Shown here: piece after piece, positions 8,969-18,339 of the stretch | Position numbering within the stretch: position 1 is the first letter of the stretch | Layout: every line of letters begins with the position of its first letter | Program-made: the position numbers and the translations under genes | Notes under the pieces: model-generated | Told to the model about the DNA's origin: nothing | The model's database searches: none | What the model saw: the letters and a program-made list of their open reading frames with translations, nothing else | Assembly (NCBI RefSeq): GCF_030604785.1 | Contig: NZ_JAUVVF010000025.1 | Location: 1 to 50,857 of the forward strand | DNA from: Paracoccus sp. (in: a-proteobacteria) | Lineage (GTDB): Bacteria > Pseudomonadota > Alphaproteobacteria > Rhodobacterales > Rhodobacteraceae | Length of the DNA: 50,857 nt | Direction of reading: 5' to 3'

Positions 8969-10966
8969 ATGCGCATCCTCAGAAAATCATTCCGCGCCCG
9001 TCAGGGCGCGCTGCTGACGCAGATCCTGTGCGGCGCGGCCCTTGGCGGCCTGATCGCGGGCGACGTCCTTGCCCAGGACGCGACGCAGCCGATCCTTCTG
9101 GACCCGATCATCATGCGCGCCCGCGACATCGACGGGAACGCAGCCGACCGCGCCACCAGCAAATACGTCGCAGATGCCGAACTGGACCGGGCGCGGATGG
9201 GCAATCTGCGCGACCTGTTCCAGGGGATCGCCTCGGTCTCGGTCGGGGGCGCGATCCCGGTGGCGCAGAAGATCTTTGTCAACGGCGTGGATATGCTGAA
9301 CCTGGCCGTGACGGTTGACGGCGTCTCGCAGAACAACCGGATCTTTCACCACGTCTCGGCCAATGCCTTCGATCCGGGGCTGATGAAATTCGTCCGCGTC
9401 GATGCCGGGATCGCCGCCGCCGATGCCGGGCCGAACGCGCTGGCGGGGGCCGTGGTCATGGAAACCGTGGGGGCATCCGACATCCTGCGCGACGGGGCGG
9501 CCATCGGCGGAAATGCGCGGCTGTCCTATGCCGGTAACGGGCGCACCTTCAGCCGGTCGCTGACGCTGGCGGGCCAGCATCAGGGCCTTGAATGGCTGGG
9601 CTATCTGAAATCCGCGACGGGTGACGATTACAAGGTCGGCGGCGGGTCGGTCCTGGCGGGGACGGCGGCGGATCTGCACTCCTCGCTTGGCAAGCTGGCC
9701 TACGAATCCGATCAGGGCCACCGGGTCGAGCTGTCCGGCCAGAGGATGCGTGACGACACGCTGCGCCGCTCGCGCGCCAATATCGGCGATGTCGTCGGCG
9801 GGCGCCCCTATACGCCGCTGCGCCGCTATGACACGACCCGCGACACGGTCGCGCTGACCTATCGCAACACCCAGGCCGAGGGGATCTGGGACCCGACCCT
9901 GTCCATCGGCCGCTCGCGTGTGACGATCGGCGTCGATCAGCCCGATTTCGCGGGGATTGACCGCAGCCTCGGCCGGTCGCAGAACCGCAACGGCAAGATC
10001 GAGAACCGCTTTCACCTCAGTGACCGCGATACGGTCACGGTGGGGATCGACCGCTATTCCCGCAGCAGCACCTATTCCGACGAGGCGACGCCCGGCCTGA
10101 CCGAGACGGCCAGGAATACCGGCATCTACGCCCAGGCGCGGCTGGAACCGACCGAGACGATCTCGACCTCGTTCGGGCTGCGGCAGGACTGGCAGGACTT
10201 CACCGGCGTGGACGGGACCGCGCTGGACGTGTCGGGCGCCAGCGGGAACGCCGCTGTCGCATGGCAGGCGACCGACACGCTGCGTCTGCGGGCCGGGGTC
10301 TCGACCGTCTTCGGTGGCATTGTGCTGGAAGACAATTTCATCTTTGACACGTTCAGCAGCTATGCCGGCCTGCGCGCGGCACGGTCGCGCAACGCGACGC
10401 TCGGTTTCGATTACGATGCGGGCGCGCTGCGGGTGGATGGCGAGTTGTTCGCGACCGAGGTCGACGATGCCCGCAACGTCGTGCGCGGCGTGGCGCAGAA
10501 CTTCGATTTCGACAGCCGGGGCTTCAATCTCGGCGCGACCTATGACTGGCAGCAGGGCTTCCTGCGCGCCAGCTATTCCAAGAGCCGCGTCCGGGTGAAC
10601 GGCGCCACGGCGAGCAGCTTCACCGCGCAGGATTACGGCACCCCGCTTGGCGGGGTCCTTGCGCTGGAGGTTCAGCACAATCCGGCAGGCAGCGCCTTCA
10701 CCTTCGGCGGCAGCGTGCAGGCCGCGCAGCGCTACACGCATACCGGGGCCGAGGGCGAATTGCCGCTGCCCGGCTACGGCGTCGTGGACCTGTTCGTCGA
10801 ATATGTGCCGCCGCAACAGCCCGACGTGACGATCCGGGCCGAGGTCGCGAATCTGCTGGACAAGCGCTATTCCGACCGCGCGACCTATGGCGCGGATTTC
10901 GACAGCATCTCGCCGCTGTTCGAGCCGGGCCGCACGATCAGCCTGACGGCCTCGATGCGGTTCTGA
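8969..10966 (+). CDS. TonB-dependent outer-membrane receptor
   Basis: A 665-residue outer-membrane receptor that takes up a scarce ligand with energy from TonB. A basic start and hydrophobic stretch ending VLAQ form the signal peptide. The plug domain follows at about 40-170 (with the TonB-box-like region LLDPIIMRA and the block VTVDGVSQNNRIFHH). The rest is a beta-barrel with alternating polar and hydrophobic strands, ending in the C-terminal Phe needed for barrel insertion (TASMRF). The ATG at 8969 was preferred because a signal peptide starts there; the ribosome site is weak (GAGG). The ligand is not evident. The ABC importer just upstream, on the same strand, could handle the same compound, but the hairpin between them suggests separate transcripts. 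Confidence 0.88.
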   Translation: MRILRKSFRARQGALLTQILCGAALGGLIAGDVLAQDATQPILLDPIIMRARDIDGNAADRATSKYVADAELDRARMGNLRDLFQGIASVSVGGAIPVAQKIFVNGVDMLNLAVTVDGVSQNNRIFHHVSANAFDPGLMKFVRVDAGIAAADAGPNALAGAVVMETVGASDILRDGAAIGGNARLSYAGNGRTFSRSLTLAGQHQGLEWLGYLKSATGDDYKVGGGSVLAGTAADLHSSLGKLAYESDQGHRVELSGQRMRDDTLRRSRANIGDVVGGRPYTPLRRYDTTRDTVALTYRNTQAEGIWDPTLSIGRSRVTIGVDQPDFAGIDRSLGRSQNRNGKIENRFHLSDRDTVTVGIDRYSRSSTYSDEATPGLTETARNTGIYAQARLEPTETISTSFGLRQDWQDFTGVDGTALDVSGASGNAAVAWQATDTLRLRAGVSTVFGGIVLEDNFIFDTFSSYAGLRAARSRNATLGFDYDAGALRVDGELFATEVDDARNVVRGVAQNFDFDSRGFNLGATYDWQQGFLRASYSKSRVRVNGATASSFTAQDYGTPLGGVLALEVQHNPAGSAFTFGGSVQAAQRYTHTGAEGELPLPGYGVVDLFVEYVPPQQPDVTIRAEVANLLDKRYSDRATYGADFDSISPLFEPGRTISLTASMRF

Positions 10967-10973
10967 CCGCAAA

Positions 10974-10999
10974 GGCCCGGCCCTCTGCAGGGCCGGGCC
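10974..10999. terminator. Bidirectional hairpin between convergent genes
   Basis: GGCCCGGCCCT and AGGGCCGGGCC form a perfect 11-bp stem with the loop CTGC. It lies exactly between the ends of the TonB receptor (+) and the metallo-hydrolase (-), so it can serve both strands. Confidence 0.65.
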
Positions 11000-11007
11000 G
11001 GGCTGCC

Positions 11008-12039
11008 TTACAGCGTGTCGGTCAGGTTCTGGACGCTTTCCGGCAGATAGCGGAAGGTCTCGCCGTCGCGGATCACGTAGCCCAGCCCCGGAAAGGGCAG
11101 GTGATAGGCCATCACCGCCATCCCCTCATCGGCGGCACGCAGGGCCAGCGCGCTGCGGGTGGCGGCGGCGGCCTCGTGATCCATGTCGAACTGCACCCGC
11201 CAGTCGGGCCGCTGGAACGAGATCACCGGATGGTGGAACACATCCCCCGCGATCAGCAGGTTCCGCGCGCCGCCCGCGACCTCGTAGGCCAACTGGCCGG
11301 GCGTATGGCCAAAGGCCGCGCGGGCGGTGATGCCCGGCACGACCTCGTCGCCATCGGCCAGCAGGGTCGGGCTGTCGTCGAAGGGCAGGACCAGGTCGGC
11401 AACGGCCTGCGCATTGCCCGCACGCTCTCCGGCCCGGGCCTCGTCCGAGGTCCAGAAGGCCAGCTCGGCCTCGCCCACGGCAAGGCGCGCATTGGCAAAG
11501 GCGGGGGCGCCGTCCTCCATCAGGCCGCCGATATGGTCTCCGTGGCAATGGGTCAGCGCAACGAGATCGATCTGATCGGGCGCGATCCCGGCCGCACGCA
11601 GCCGCGCGGTCAGACGGCCCATGCCGTTCTCGCGCCCGCCCGCGCCGAAACCCGTGTCGATCAGCACCGTGCTGCCGCCCGTTTGGACCACGACCACGTT
11701 GAAGAAGCTGGCCGTGCGCTCACGCGGCAGGTCGTTGGCCTCCATCAGGTCGCCGACGGCCTCGGCCTCCTGATCGCTGCCAAAGGTGGGATGGGGGCCC
11801 GGGCCGGGCCGGACGCCGTCCGCGATGACGGTTACGACCGCCTCTCCGAAGCGAAAGCGCCTCCAGCCGGGTGCCAGCGGGCCGTCATCGGCGGGCATGG
11901 CCTCGGTCTGGCTGGCCTGGGCCTGCGGGGGCAGGATCACGGGCAGGGTCAACAGACCCGCCGCCCCAAGCGCACCCGAGACCAGCACGCGCCGCCGCGC
12001 GGGATAGGTCGGTCTGCTCTTGTCGTCGGTGATGGACAT
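11008..12039 (-). CDS. Tat-exported MBL-fold metallo-hydrolase
   Basis: A 343-residue metallo-beta-lactamase-fold hydrolase. The N-terminus has a run of arginines (ARRRVLVSG, residues 14-22) followed by a hydrophobic stretch and an AQAS-type cleavage region, which fits a Tat signal and a periplasmic location. The metal site is readable as HCHGDH (His164, His166, Asp168, His169), with further ligands expected at IAGDVFHH and near the C-terminus. Relatives with this motif include lactonases and other hydrolases; the substrate is unknown. The ATG at 12039 has AAGGAG upstream on the minus strand. A longer in-frame extension would overlap the neighbouring gene and was not used. Confidence 0.85.
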   Translation of the reverse strand: MSITDDKSRPTYPARRRVLVSGALGAAGLLTLPVILPPQAQASQTEAMPADDGPLAPGWRRFRFGEAVVTVIADGVRPGPGPHPTFGSDQEAEAVGDLMEANDLPRERTASFFNVVVVQTGGSTVLIDTGFGAGGRENGMGRLTARLRAAGIAPDQIDLVALTHCHGDHIGGLMEDGAPAFANARLAVGEAELAFWTSDEARAGERAGNAQAVADLVLPFDDSPTLLADGDEVVPGITARAAFGHTPGQLAYEVAGGARNLLIAGDVFHHPVISFQRPDWRVQFDMDHEAAAATRSALALRAADEGMAVMAYHLPFPGLGYVIRDGETFRYLPESVQNLTDTL

Positions 12040-12151
12040 GGCTTCGCTCCTTGCTGATGGTCGAGGCTGCGGGCCAAGGGCCCTGCGCCAGAAACGGGGC
12101 GGCGCGCCCTTTCGGTGCGCCCGCGCCTTCACGAAGCCGCGAGCCGGGCCT

Positions 12152-13273
12152 TCAGTCCGGTGACAGCGCGCCTTCCAGCACGTCGAAAGGCGCCGCGACC
12201 AGGCCGCCGACCGCCGTGACGACATAGGCACCCGCGCGGCGCAGGTCGTTCACTTGCGTTCGCGGCGACGCGGCGGAGCCCAGTCCGGCATAGCGATCAT
12301 GGCGCAACCCATCGGTCGCCTGCATCTCGGAAATGTCGATGACGGCGATGTTGTAGGCAGCCGCGATCCGCCCGACGCGCGGGTCGGCCACATCCATCAT
12401 CCCCAGACGCACCCTCTCGCCACTGATGCGCGAGGACAGGATCAGCGCCCGGTCATCCGGCGCGACCAAGATCTTCATCGGCTGGCGCATCGGCCCGATC
12501 ACGGCCATCTGGGCCGCGAAGACATCGACATCGATGTCCGGTGCCGCCAGTGTCACCGACAATTGCCCCAGCACATCCGTCCGCCCCGCCAGACGCAATT
12601 GCCGCAGCGCCTCGACCGTCAGCCATGCGCCCATGGAATGCGCCAGCACATCGATCCGTCCAAGCCGCCGGTCGCGCGCCAGATCGGTCAGCAGATCGGC
12701 CAGCGCATCGCGCGACGCCGTGACCGAATCGCGGTCGTGCAGATAGCCCTGCATCCGCGCCTCGGAGGGCCAGGCGAACAGGACCGGCGCGCCGGGCAGC
12801 ACATCATCCGCCGCAAGCTGCGCGGTCCGCAGCAGGCTTTCGGGAAAGTTCATGTTGTAGCCATGCACGAACAGCCCGACATCGGTCATGTCGGGCCGCG
12901 CGGCCAACCGGTCCAGCAGCGCCGCGCGCGAAGTCAGGATGGCCTGCCGTTCGACCACAAGGGCTGGCGGCATGATCTGGCCGGAGGCGCGGCCCGGCGC
13001 GGCAGCGATGGCGAACAGCGCATGGCCCGGCACCGCGCTGCGCGCCGCGGTGAAGATGTTCGCGTCCGGCGCAAGCCTTGCTCGCGTCGTGACGGCCAGC
13101 ACCTCGAACTGCGCACCGCCCGAATCGGCCCCCGGCGCTGAAGGATTCATCAGCGACCATTCGGCGCGCGGCGCACAGGCCGACAAGACCATCGCGGCAG
13201 CCAGCAATGCGGCGCGCGGCAGGCGCCGCGGCGCTTTGGGCGCAGTCAGGCGGGCAGGGGTCAGGAAAAACAT
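12152..13273 (-). CDS. Alpha/beta hydrolase lipoprotein (DUF900)
   Basis: A 373-residue probable lipoprotein esterase of the DUF900 family. The N-terminal hydrophobic stretch ends in the lipobox LSAC, so the mature protein should be lipid-anchored. The hydrolase core shows LFVHGYNMNF (oxyanion region), FAWPSE and the nucleophile elbow LAHSMGAW. The acidic and His members of the triad are expected in the C-terminal third but I cannot assign them with certainty. It lies 112 nt upstream of the MBL-fold hydrolase on the same strand and may be cotranscribed. The substrate is unknown. Confidence 0.8.
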   Translation of the reverse strand: MFFLTPARLTAPKAPRRLPRAALLAAAMVLSACAPRAEWSLMNPSAPGADSGGAQFEVLAVTTRARLAPDANIFTAARSAVPGHALFAIAAAPGRASGQIMPPALVVERQAILTSRAALLDRLAARPDMTDVGLFVHGYNMNFPESLLRTAQLAADDVLPGAPVLFAWPSEARMQGYLHDRDSVTASRDALADLLTDLARDRRLGRIDVLAHSMGAWLTVEALRQLRLAGRTDVLGQLSVTLAAPDIDVDVFAAQMAVIGPMRQPMKILVAPDDRALILSSRISGERVRLGMMDVADPRVGRIAAAYNIAVIDISEMQATDGLRHDRYAGLGSAASPRTQVNDLRRAGAYVVTAVGGLVAAPFDVLEGALSPD

Positions 13274-13477
13274 GGCGCGACGATACGCAAAGCCCGCCGC
13301 CGCGCAAGACGCCCGTCGCGCGCGCGGGTCGACCTTTCCGCGCCGCCTGGTGGCCGCATTGTTCGTGTTTGGCGAACAAAGATGTCGACGCTTCGGGCCT
13401 AATGGCGGCGGGCAGGGCGGCCTATCTCAGCCTCACACAAGCCGATGACGGCTTAACGACATGAAAGGAAAGATATC

Positions 13478-13744
13478 ATGAAGACCCTCGCTCTCGCCCT
13501 TGGCGCCCTGTCCATCGCCGGTGCGGCCCATGCGGCCAGCCCCTCGGCCGATTTCGCGCGGAACGAACGCCCCGAACCGGCCACGATCAGCACCAGCGCC
13601 CCGGCCAAGCTGGTCGAAGTGCGTGCCGACAGCGTGCTTACCGCCAAGGAACTGCGCCGTGCGGGCCTTAAGGCCGATGCGCTGATCCAGGTGACGCTGG
13701 CCGGCAACGGCACCGGCACCTGGGATCAGGGCAAGGGCGAATAA
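13478..13744 (+). CDS. Small secreted protein, unknown function
   Basis: An 88-residue protein I do not recognise. It has a clean Sec signal peptide (MKTLALALGALSIAGAAHA) and a short mature chain of about 69 residues without cysteines. Its middle contains a run of charged and small residues (VLTAKELRRAGLKADALI) and it ends GTWDQGKGE. AAGGAAAG upstream of the ATG gives a good ribosome site. It is a monocistronic unit, because a strong terminator follows 36 nt after the stop. It is divergent from the DUF900 gene across a 204-bp region. Confidence 0.7.
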   Translation: MKTLALALGALSIAGAAHAASPSADFARNERPEPATISTSAPAKLVEVRADSVLTAKELRRAGLKADALIQVTLAGNGTGTWDQGKGE

Positions 13745-13779
13745 CCACCCCAAGCCCGCCGGGTCCCGGCCCGCTTCGA

Positions 13780-13812
13780 GACCGCCGCGCCTTGAAAGGC
13801 CGGCGGTCTTTT
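13780..13812 (+). terminator. Rho-independent terminator
   Basis: GACCGCCG pairs with CGGCGGTC, with a second short stem GCCT/AGGC inside, followed directly by TTTT. It ends the transcript of the small secreted protein. Confidence 0.85.
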
Positions 13813-13865
13813 GATGTATTCTCGCGCCAGCGGCCCGAACCCGTGCCGCGTGATCGGAGTTCCCG

Positions 13866-14777
13866 TTGGATATCAAGGCCCTGCGCGCCTTTGTGGCAAT
13901 CGTCGAAGAAGGCAGCTTCACCGCCGCCGCGCGCCGCCTGCGCTTGTCCAAGGCGATGTGCAGCAAGCTCATCTCGGATCTCGAGGCAGATCTGGGCGCG
14001 CGCCTGCTGATGCGGACGACCCGGGCGGTCAAGCCCAATGCCGCCGGAACTGCCTTCTATGCCGAGATCGCGGACATCCTGGCGCGCCTCGACGCCGCCG
14101 CCGAGGGCGTGCGCGCCTCGACTCAGCGCCCCTCGGGGCCCCTGAAGCTGAGCGCGCCGGTCCAGTACATGCTGAACGTGTTCCAGCCGCACCTGCTGCG
14201 TTTCATGCGCGAATTCCCCGAGATCCGGCTGGAAACGGTGCTGGATGACAGCCGCTCCGACCTTGTCCGCGACGGCTTCGACGCGATCATCCGGATCGGC
14301 CCCTTGGATGACAGCGCGCTTCACGCCCGGCGCCTGCATGACGTGCCGACGCTGATGGTCGCCTCGCCCGCCTATATCCGCGAGCACGGCGCGCCCGCCC
14401 ATCCCGCCGAATTGCGCGACCACGCCTGCCTGCATTATTCGAACCTGCGCGGCAGCAATACCTGGCCGCTCAGCATCAACGGCGAGGTGTCCTATCACAA
14501 GATCAACCCGATCTTTTCCAGCAACAACACCGAATTGCTGCGCCTGATGGCGCTGAACGGGCAGGGGGTCGCCCTGACGCCGCGATTCCATGTCGAGGAT
14601 GATCTGCGCCAGGGCCTGCTGCTGCCCGTCATGCCGGATTACGAATTTCCGCGCGTGCCGGTGAACGTGCTCTATTCCAGCCGCAAGAATGTCAGCGCGG
14701 CACTGGCCGCCTTTCTGGATTTCATCGGCGATCTGCGACTTGATGCCGATGCCCCGCCCGACTTGCCGAAAGCGTGA
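13866..14777 (+). CDS. LysR family transcriptional regulator
   Basis: A 303-residue LysR-type DNA-binding regulator. The winged helix-turn-helix is at residues 1-60 (RAFVAIVEEGSFTAAARRLRLS, then SKLISDLEADLGARLLMRTTR). A co-inducer-binding domain fills the rest, with the strand pair PLKLSAPVQY at its start. The start is a TTG at 13866, with GGAG upstream; no ATG or GTG fits the conserved N-terminus. It is followed 61 nt later by the DUF1800/DUF1501 pair on the same strand and may control it, though LysR regulators more often control divergent genes. The inducer is unknown. Confidence 0.9.
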   Translation: MDIKALRAFVAIVEEGSFTAAARRLRLSKAMCSKLISDLEADLGARLLMRTTRAVKPNAAGTAFYAEIADILARLDAAAEGVRASTQRPSGPLKLSAPVQYMLNVFQPHLLRFMREFPEIRLETVLDDSRSDLVRDGFDAIIRIGPLDDSALHARRLHDVPTLMVASPAYIREHGAPAHPAELRDHACLHYSNLRGSNTWPLSINGEVSYHKINPIFSSNNTELLRLMALNGQGVALTPRFHVEDDLRQGLLLPVMPDYEFPRVPVNVLYSSRKNVSAALAAFLDFIGDLRLDADAPPDLPKA

Positions 14778-14838
14778 CCTGACAGCGTGGCCCGCCCTGT
14801 GGCATGCTGCGCGCGCAGCATGATTGCGAGAATTGACC

Positions 14839-16209
14839 ATGCCGGATTACGCACAGCTTGCCGCCATCCGCCTGGGCTTCGGCCTGTCCCCGCGCGGGGC
14901 AGGGCCCGGCGATCCGGCCGCGATGGCCGCCTCGGCCGCGCTGGCGGCGCCCGATCCCGCGGCTTTGTCGCAGGATCAGGTCCGCGAATGGCACCAGGAG
15001 GGCCGGATCCTGTCGCGCGAGGCCCGACAGGGACAGGGCGACGACGCCACCCGTAAGCCCGACCGCCAGCACCGCCAGCGCATGCGCGGCATGTTCGAGG
15101 CTGCGCTGGCCGACCGCTTCGCCCGCGCGGTGGACGATCCCTCGGGCTTTGGCGAACGGCTGGTCTGGTTCTGGGCCAACCACTTCACCGTGGGGGGCGG
15201 TGCGCTCTATGACAACCTGATGGCGGCGGCCTTCGTCAACGACGCGATCCGTCCCCATGTCACGGGCCGCTTCGTCGACATGATGTTCGCCGCCGAGACC
15301 CACCCTGCGATGCTGCGCTATCTGGATCAGGCCCGTTCGGTCGGCCCCAATTCCGTTGCCGCGATGCGGGCCCCGGACAAGCCGATGGGCCTGAACGAGA
15401 ACCTTGCGCGCGAAATGCTCGAACTGCACAGCCTTGGTGTCGGCGCGGATTACAGCCAGTCCGACATCGAGGAACTGGCGCGGCTGCTGACCGGTCTGAC
15501 CTATGATCCGCGCCAGCCCGGCGTGTTCCGACCTGCCCGCGCCGAGCCGGGGGCCGAGACGGTGCTGGGCAACAGCTATGGCGGCGAACGCCCCCAGATC
15601 GGCGACATCCGCGCCGTGATCGAGGATCTGGCCGCGCATCCTGCCACGGCCCGCCATCTGGCACGCAAGCTGGCCGTGCATTTCGTCGCCGACGATCCGC
15701 CGCCCGCGCTGGTCGATCGTCTGGCCACCACCTTCGCCGATAGCGGCGGCGATCTTGCCGCGATGAACCTGGCGCTGGCCGAGGCGCCCGAACTGGAAAC
15801 ACATTTCCGCGCCAAGATGCGGCAACCTTTCGAGTTCCTCGTCGGCAGCCTTCGCAGCCTGGGCGTCGATGGGGCGACGCTGCGCGCTTTGCCGCCCCGG
15901 GACAGGGCCACGATCCTGCTGCAACCGCTTCAGGTGATGGGCCAGCCCTTCGCCAGACCGCCCGGCCCCGACGGCTGGCCCGAAGAGGCGCAGGCCTGGG
16001 CCAGCCCGCAGGGGCTTGCCATGCGGATCACCTGGGCTCTGAAGCAGCCGGCGCGGCTGGTCGATCCGCTGCCCGATGCGCGCGACTTCATGCACACAGC
16101 GCTTGGCGACACCCTGTCCGAGGTGCTGGCCTGGGCGATTCCCCGCGCCGAAAGCCAGCGCGAGGGGATCGCGCTGGTCCTGGCCTCGACCGATTTCAAC
16201 CGGAGGTGA
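14839..16209 (+). CDS. DUF1800 family protein
   Basis: A 456-residue protein of the DUF1800 family, whose biochemical role is not settled. Visible family blocks are AAIRLGFGLSP near the start, VWFWANHFT in the middle and the motif NENLAREMLELHSLG. No clear signal peptide is present, so export of this partner, if it happens, would depend on another signal. An ATG at 14839 fits the family start better than the TTG at 14824. The gene is followed 4 nt later by a DUF1501 gene; such pairs are common in bacteria and are probably a functional unit. Confidence 0.88.
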   Translation: MPDYAQLAAIRLGFGLSPRGAGPGDPAAMAASAALAAPDPAALSQDQVREWHQEGRILSREARQGQGDDATRKPDRQHRQRMRGMFEAALADRFARAVDDPSGFGERLVWFWANHFTVGGGALYDNLMAAAFVNDAIRPHVTGRFVDMMFAAETHPAMLRYLDQARSVGPNSVAAMRAPDKPMGLNENLAREMLELHSLGVGADYSQSDIEELARLLTGLTYDPRQPGVFRPARAEPGAETVLGNSYGGERPQIGDIRAVIEDLAAHPATARHLARKLAVHFVADDPPPALVDRLATTFADSGGDLAAMNLALAEAPELETHFRAKMRQPFEFLVGSLRSLGVDGATLRALPPRDRATILLQPLQVMGQPFARPPGPDGWPEEAQAWASPQGLAMRITWALKQPARLVDPLPDARDFMHTALGDTLSEVLAWAIPRAESQREGIALVLASTDFNRR

Positions 16210-16213
16210 TCCG

Positions 16214-17389
16214 ATGCCGACCCGCCGCCTGTTCCTCAAGACCGGCCTGCTGATGGGATGCTCGGTTGCGGCGCATCCGCTTCTGTCCACGGCCACCTTC
16301 GCCGCCGCCCCGGGCGAGAACCGCCTCGTCGTCATCATCCTGCGCGGCGCAATGGACGGGCTGGACGCCTTCCAGCCCTATGGCGACCGCAACCTGCCGG
16401 GGCTGCGCCGCACGCTGTCGCTTGGCCCCGATCATGGCGCGACCGATCTCGACGGCTTCTTCGCGCTGCATCCGGGTCTCGCCGATCTGCTGCCGCTGTG
16501 GCGGGCCGGGCAGATGGGCTTCGCGCCGGCCGTCTCGACCCCATACCGCGACAAGCGCAGTCATTTCGACGGGCAGGACATGCTCGAGGCCGGAACCGGC
16601 ACCGATGTCGAGGCACAGTCCCGCCGCGACGGCTGGCTGAACCGGCTGCTCCAGGCCATACCGGGACAGGATTCCGAGACCGCCTATTCGGTCGGCCTGT
16701 CACAGATGCGCATCCTTCAGGGCCCGGCCCCCACGGCCAGCTGGACGCCGCGCGCCAATATGGATCTCAGCCCTCAGGGGCAGTTGCTGCTGGAACGCAT
16801 CCACCACGACGACCCGGTCTTCCGCGAGGCCAGCGCACAGGCGCTCCGCATCGTTGCGGGCCTTCCGGACGAGCTGCGCGGCGGCGATCCGGTCGACGAG
16901 CATCTGGAACTCGCCCGTTTCGCGGCCAACCGGCTGAACGGCCAGACCCGCATCGCCAGCTTCTCGCTGGCGGGCTGGGACACGCATGCGGGACAGGCCG
17001 GATCGATGCGCCGCGCCCTCGGGCGCCTCTCCGAGACGATCCTGACCCTGCGCGACGATCTCGGCCCGAACTGGGACCGCACCACCATCCTCGCCATGAC
17101 CGAATTCGGACGCACCGCCCATGAAAACGGCTCGGCCGGGACCGATCACGGCACCGGAGGCGCGATGCTGGTCGCAGGCGGCGCCGTGCGCGGCGGCCGC
17201 GCTCTGGGCGAGTGGCCCGGACTGGGGCAGGGGGATCTCTATGACGGGCGCGATCTGATGCCCATGCGCGACATCCGCGCCTATGCGGCCTGGGCCATGC
17301 ATGCGAAGTTCGGCATCCCCAAAACCACCTTGGAAGGGGCGATCTTCCCCGGCCTCGACATGGGTCCCGACCCGAAGCTGCTGGCCTGA
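16214..17389 (+). CDS. DUF1501 family Tat-exported protein
   Basis: A 391-residue protein with a textbook Tat signal (TRRLFLKTG, residues 3-11) and an ATFAAA cleavage region, so it is exported folded. The DUF1501 family is related to sulfatases and alkaline phosphatases in fold. Family blocks seen here include VVIILRGAMDGLD, SHFDGQDMLEAG, FSLAGWDTHAG and MTEFGRTAHENGSAGTDHG. The last two carry likely metal ligands (Asp and His). An unusually strong ribosome site (GGAGGTGAT, 16202-16210) overlaps the end of the DUF1800 gene. The substrate is unknown. Confidence 0.9.
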   Translation: MPTRRLFLKTGLLMGCSVAAHPLLSTATFAAAPGENRLVVIILRGAMDGLDAFQPYGDRNLPGLRRTLSLGPDHGATDLDGFFALHPGLADLLPLWRAGQMGFAPAVSTPYRDKRSHFDGQDMLEAGTGTDVEAQSRRDGWLNRLLQAIPGQDSETAYSVGLSQMRILQGPAPTASWTPRANMDLSPQGQLLLERIHHDDPVFREASAQALRIVAGLPDELRGGDPVDEHLELARFAANRLNGQTRIASFSLAGWDTHAGQAGSMRRALGRLSETILTLRDDLGPNWDRTTILAMTEFGRTAHENGSAGTDHGTGGAMLVAGGAVRGGRALGEWPGLGQGDLYDGRDLMPMRDIRAYAAWAMHAKFGIPKTTLEGAIFPGLDMGPDPKLLA

Positions 17390-17425
17390 CCTGCCCCTTT
17401 GCCTTGGTTACCGCAACTTGTGACT

Positions 17426-17441
17426 GCCTCGAAAACGAGGC
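17426..17441. terminator. Small hairpin between convergent genes
   Basis: GCCTCG-AAAA-CGAGGC forms a 6-bp stem with a tetraloop in the 178-bp region after DUF1501. A second small hairpin (GGCCG-AAA-CGGCC) lies at 17509-17521. Neither has a T tract. The stretch between them (about 17450-17490) is unusually AT-rich for this window but carries no gene. Confidence 0.35.
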
Positions 17442-17567
17442 TAGGCGCCAAATTAATAGCCATTAACCGACCAAGCCGCGCAAGCTAATGACGGAAGCAG
17501 AGCCGCCCGGCCGAAACGGCCTTCCCTGTTCAGCCCTGATGTGCGACGTGCCCGAGCCTCAAGACCG

Positions 17568-18323
17568 TCAGCCCTGCCTCAGCGCGGGCAGGCCGACGCC
17601 TGCGGCCTCGAACCCGCCATCGGCGGCCAGAACCTGCCCGGTGATGTAGGAGGCACGGTCCGACAGCAGAAAGGTGATGGCTTCGGCGATCTCGGCCTCG
17701 GTGCCGTAGCGGTTCAGCGCGATGGCGTCGTGATAGGCGGCGCGGATCGCGGGGCTGTGGACGGCCAGCGCCAGCTTGGTGTCGACCGGGCCGGGGGCGA
17801 CGCAATTGGCGCGGATGCCGTGCTCGCCCAGTTCCACCGCCTGCTGGCGCGTCAGGTGGATCACGGCGGCCTTGGACGTGCCATAGGCCACGCGCAGCGT
17901 CGAGGCGCGCAGCCCCGAGATCGAGGCGATGTTGACGATCGCGCCGCGCGTCTGCTTCAGATGCGGGATAACGGCCTGCGAGGTCAGGAACACGCCGTCG
18001 AGATTGGTCGCCATGATCCGGCGCCATGTGGCAAGGTCCGTCTGTTCCAGCGGGCGGAAATCGGCCACGCCGGCATTGTTCACCAGCCCGTCGATGCGGC
18101 CCGCCCATGCCGCGACGCGGGCGGTCATGGCGGCGATCTGCGCCTCGTCCGAGATGTCGCAGGGGACGGCCAGCACGCCCTGCAGCGGCAAGGCCGCTTC
18201 CTCCAGCGCCTCGGCATCCAGGTCGATCATGGCGACCTGCCAGCCCTGCGACAGCAGCAGCCGGGTGGTGGCAAGGCCGATGCCGCGCGCGGCGCCGGTG
18301 ACGATGGCGGTTTTCGTGGTCAT
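17568..18323 (-). CDS. SDR family oxidoreductase (TRAP operon)
   Basis: A 251-residue short-chain dehydrogenase. TGAARGIG is at residues 9-16, NNAG at 82-85 and the tetrad is Asn107, Ser134, Tyr147 and Lys151. Asp35 suggests NAD(H). Start 18323 was chosen because the conserved fold begins there, 16 nt after the dctM stop; the longer in-frame version would run far into dctM. It is the last gene of the dctPQM operon, which suggests that it oxidises or reduces the imported compound or a product of it. The substrate is unknown. Confidence 0.88.
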   Translation of the reverse strand: MTTKTAIVTGAARGIGLATTRLLLSQGWQVAMIDLDAEALEEAALPLQGVLAVPCDISDEAQIAAMTARVAAWAGRIDGLVNNAGVADFRPLEQTDLATWRRIMATNLDGVFLTSQAVIPHLKQTRGAIVNIASISGLRASTLRVAYGTSKAAVIHLTRQQAVELGEHGIRANCVAPGPVDTKLALAVHSPAIRAAYHDAIALNRYGTEAEIAEAITFLLSDRASYITGQVLAADGGFEAAGVGLPALRQG

Positions 18324-18339
18324 GGTCGGGGTCTTTCGC

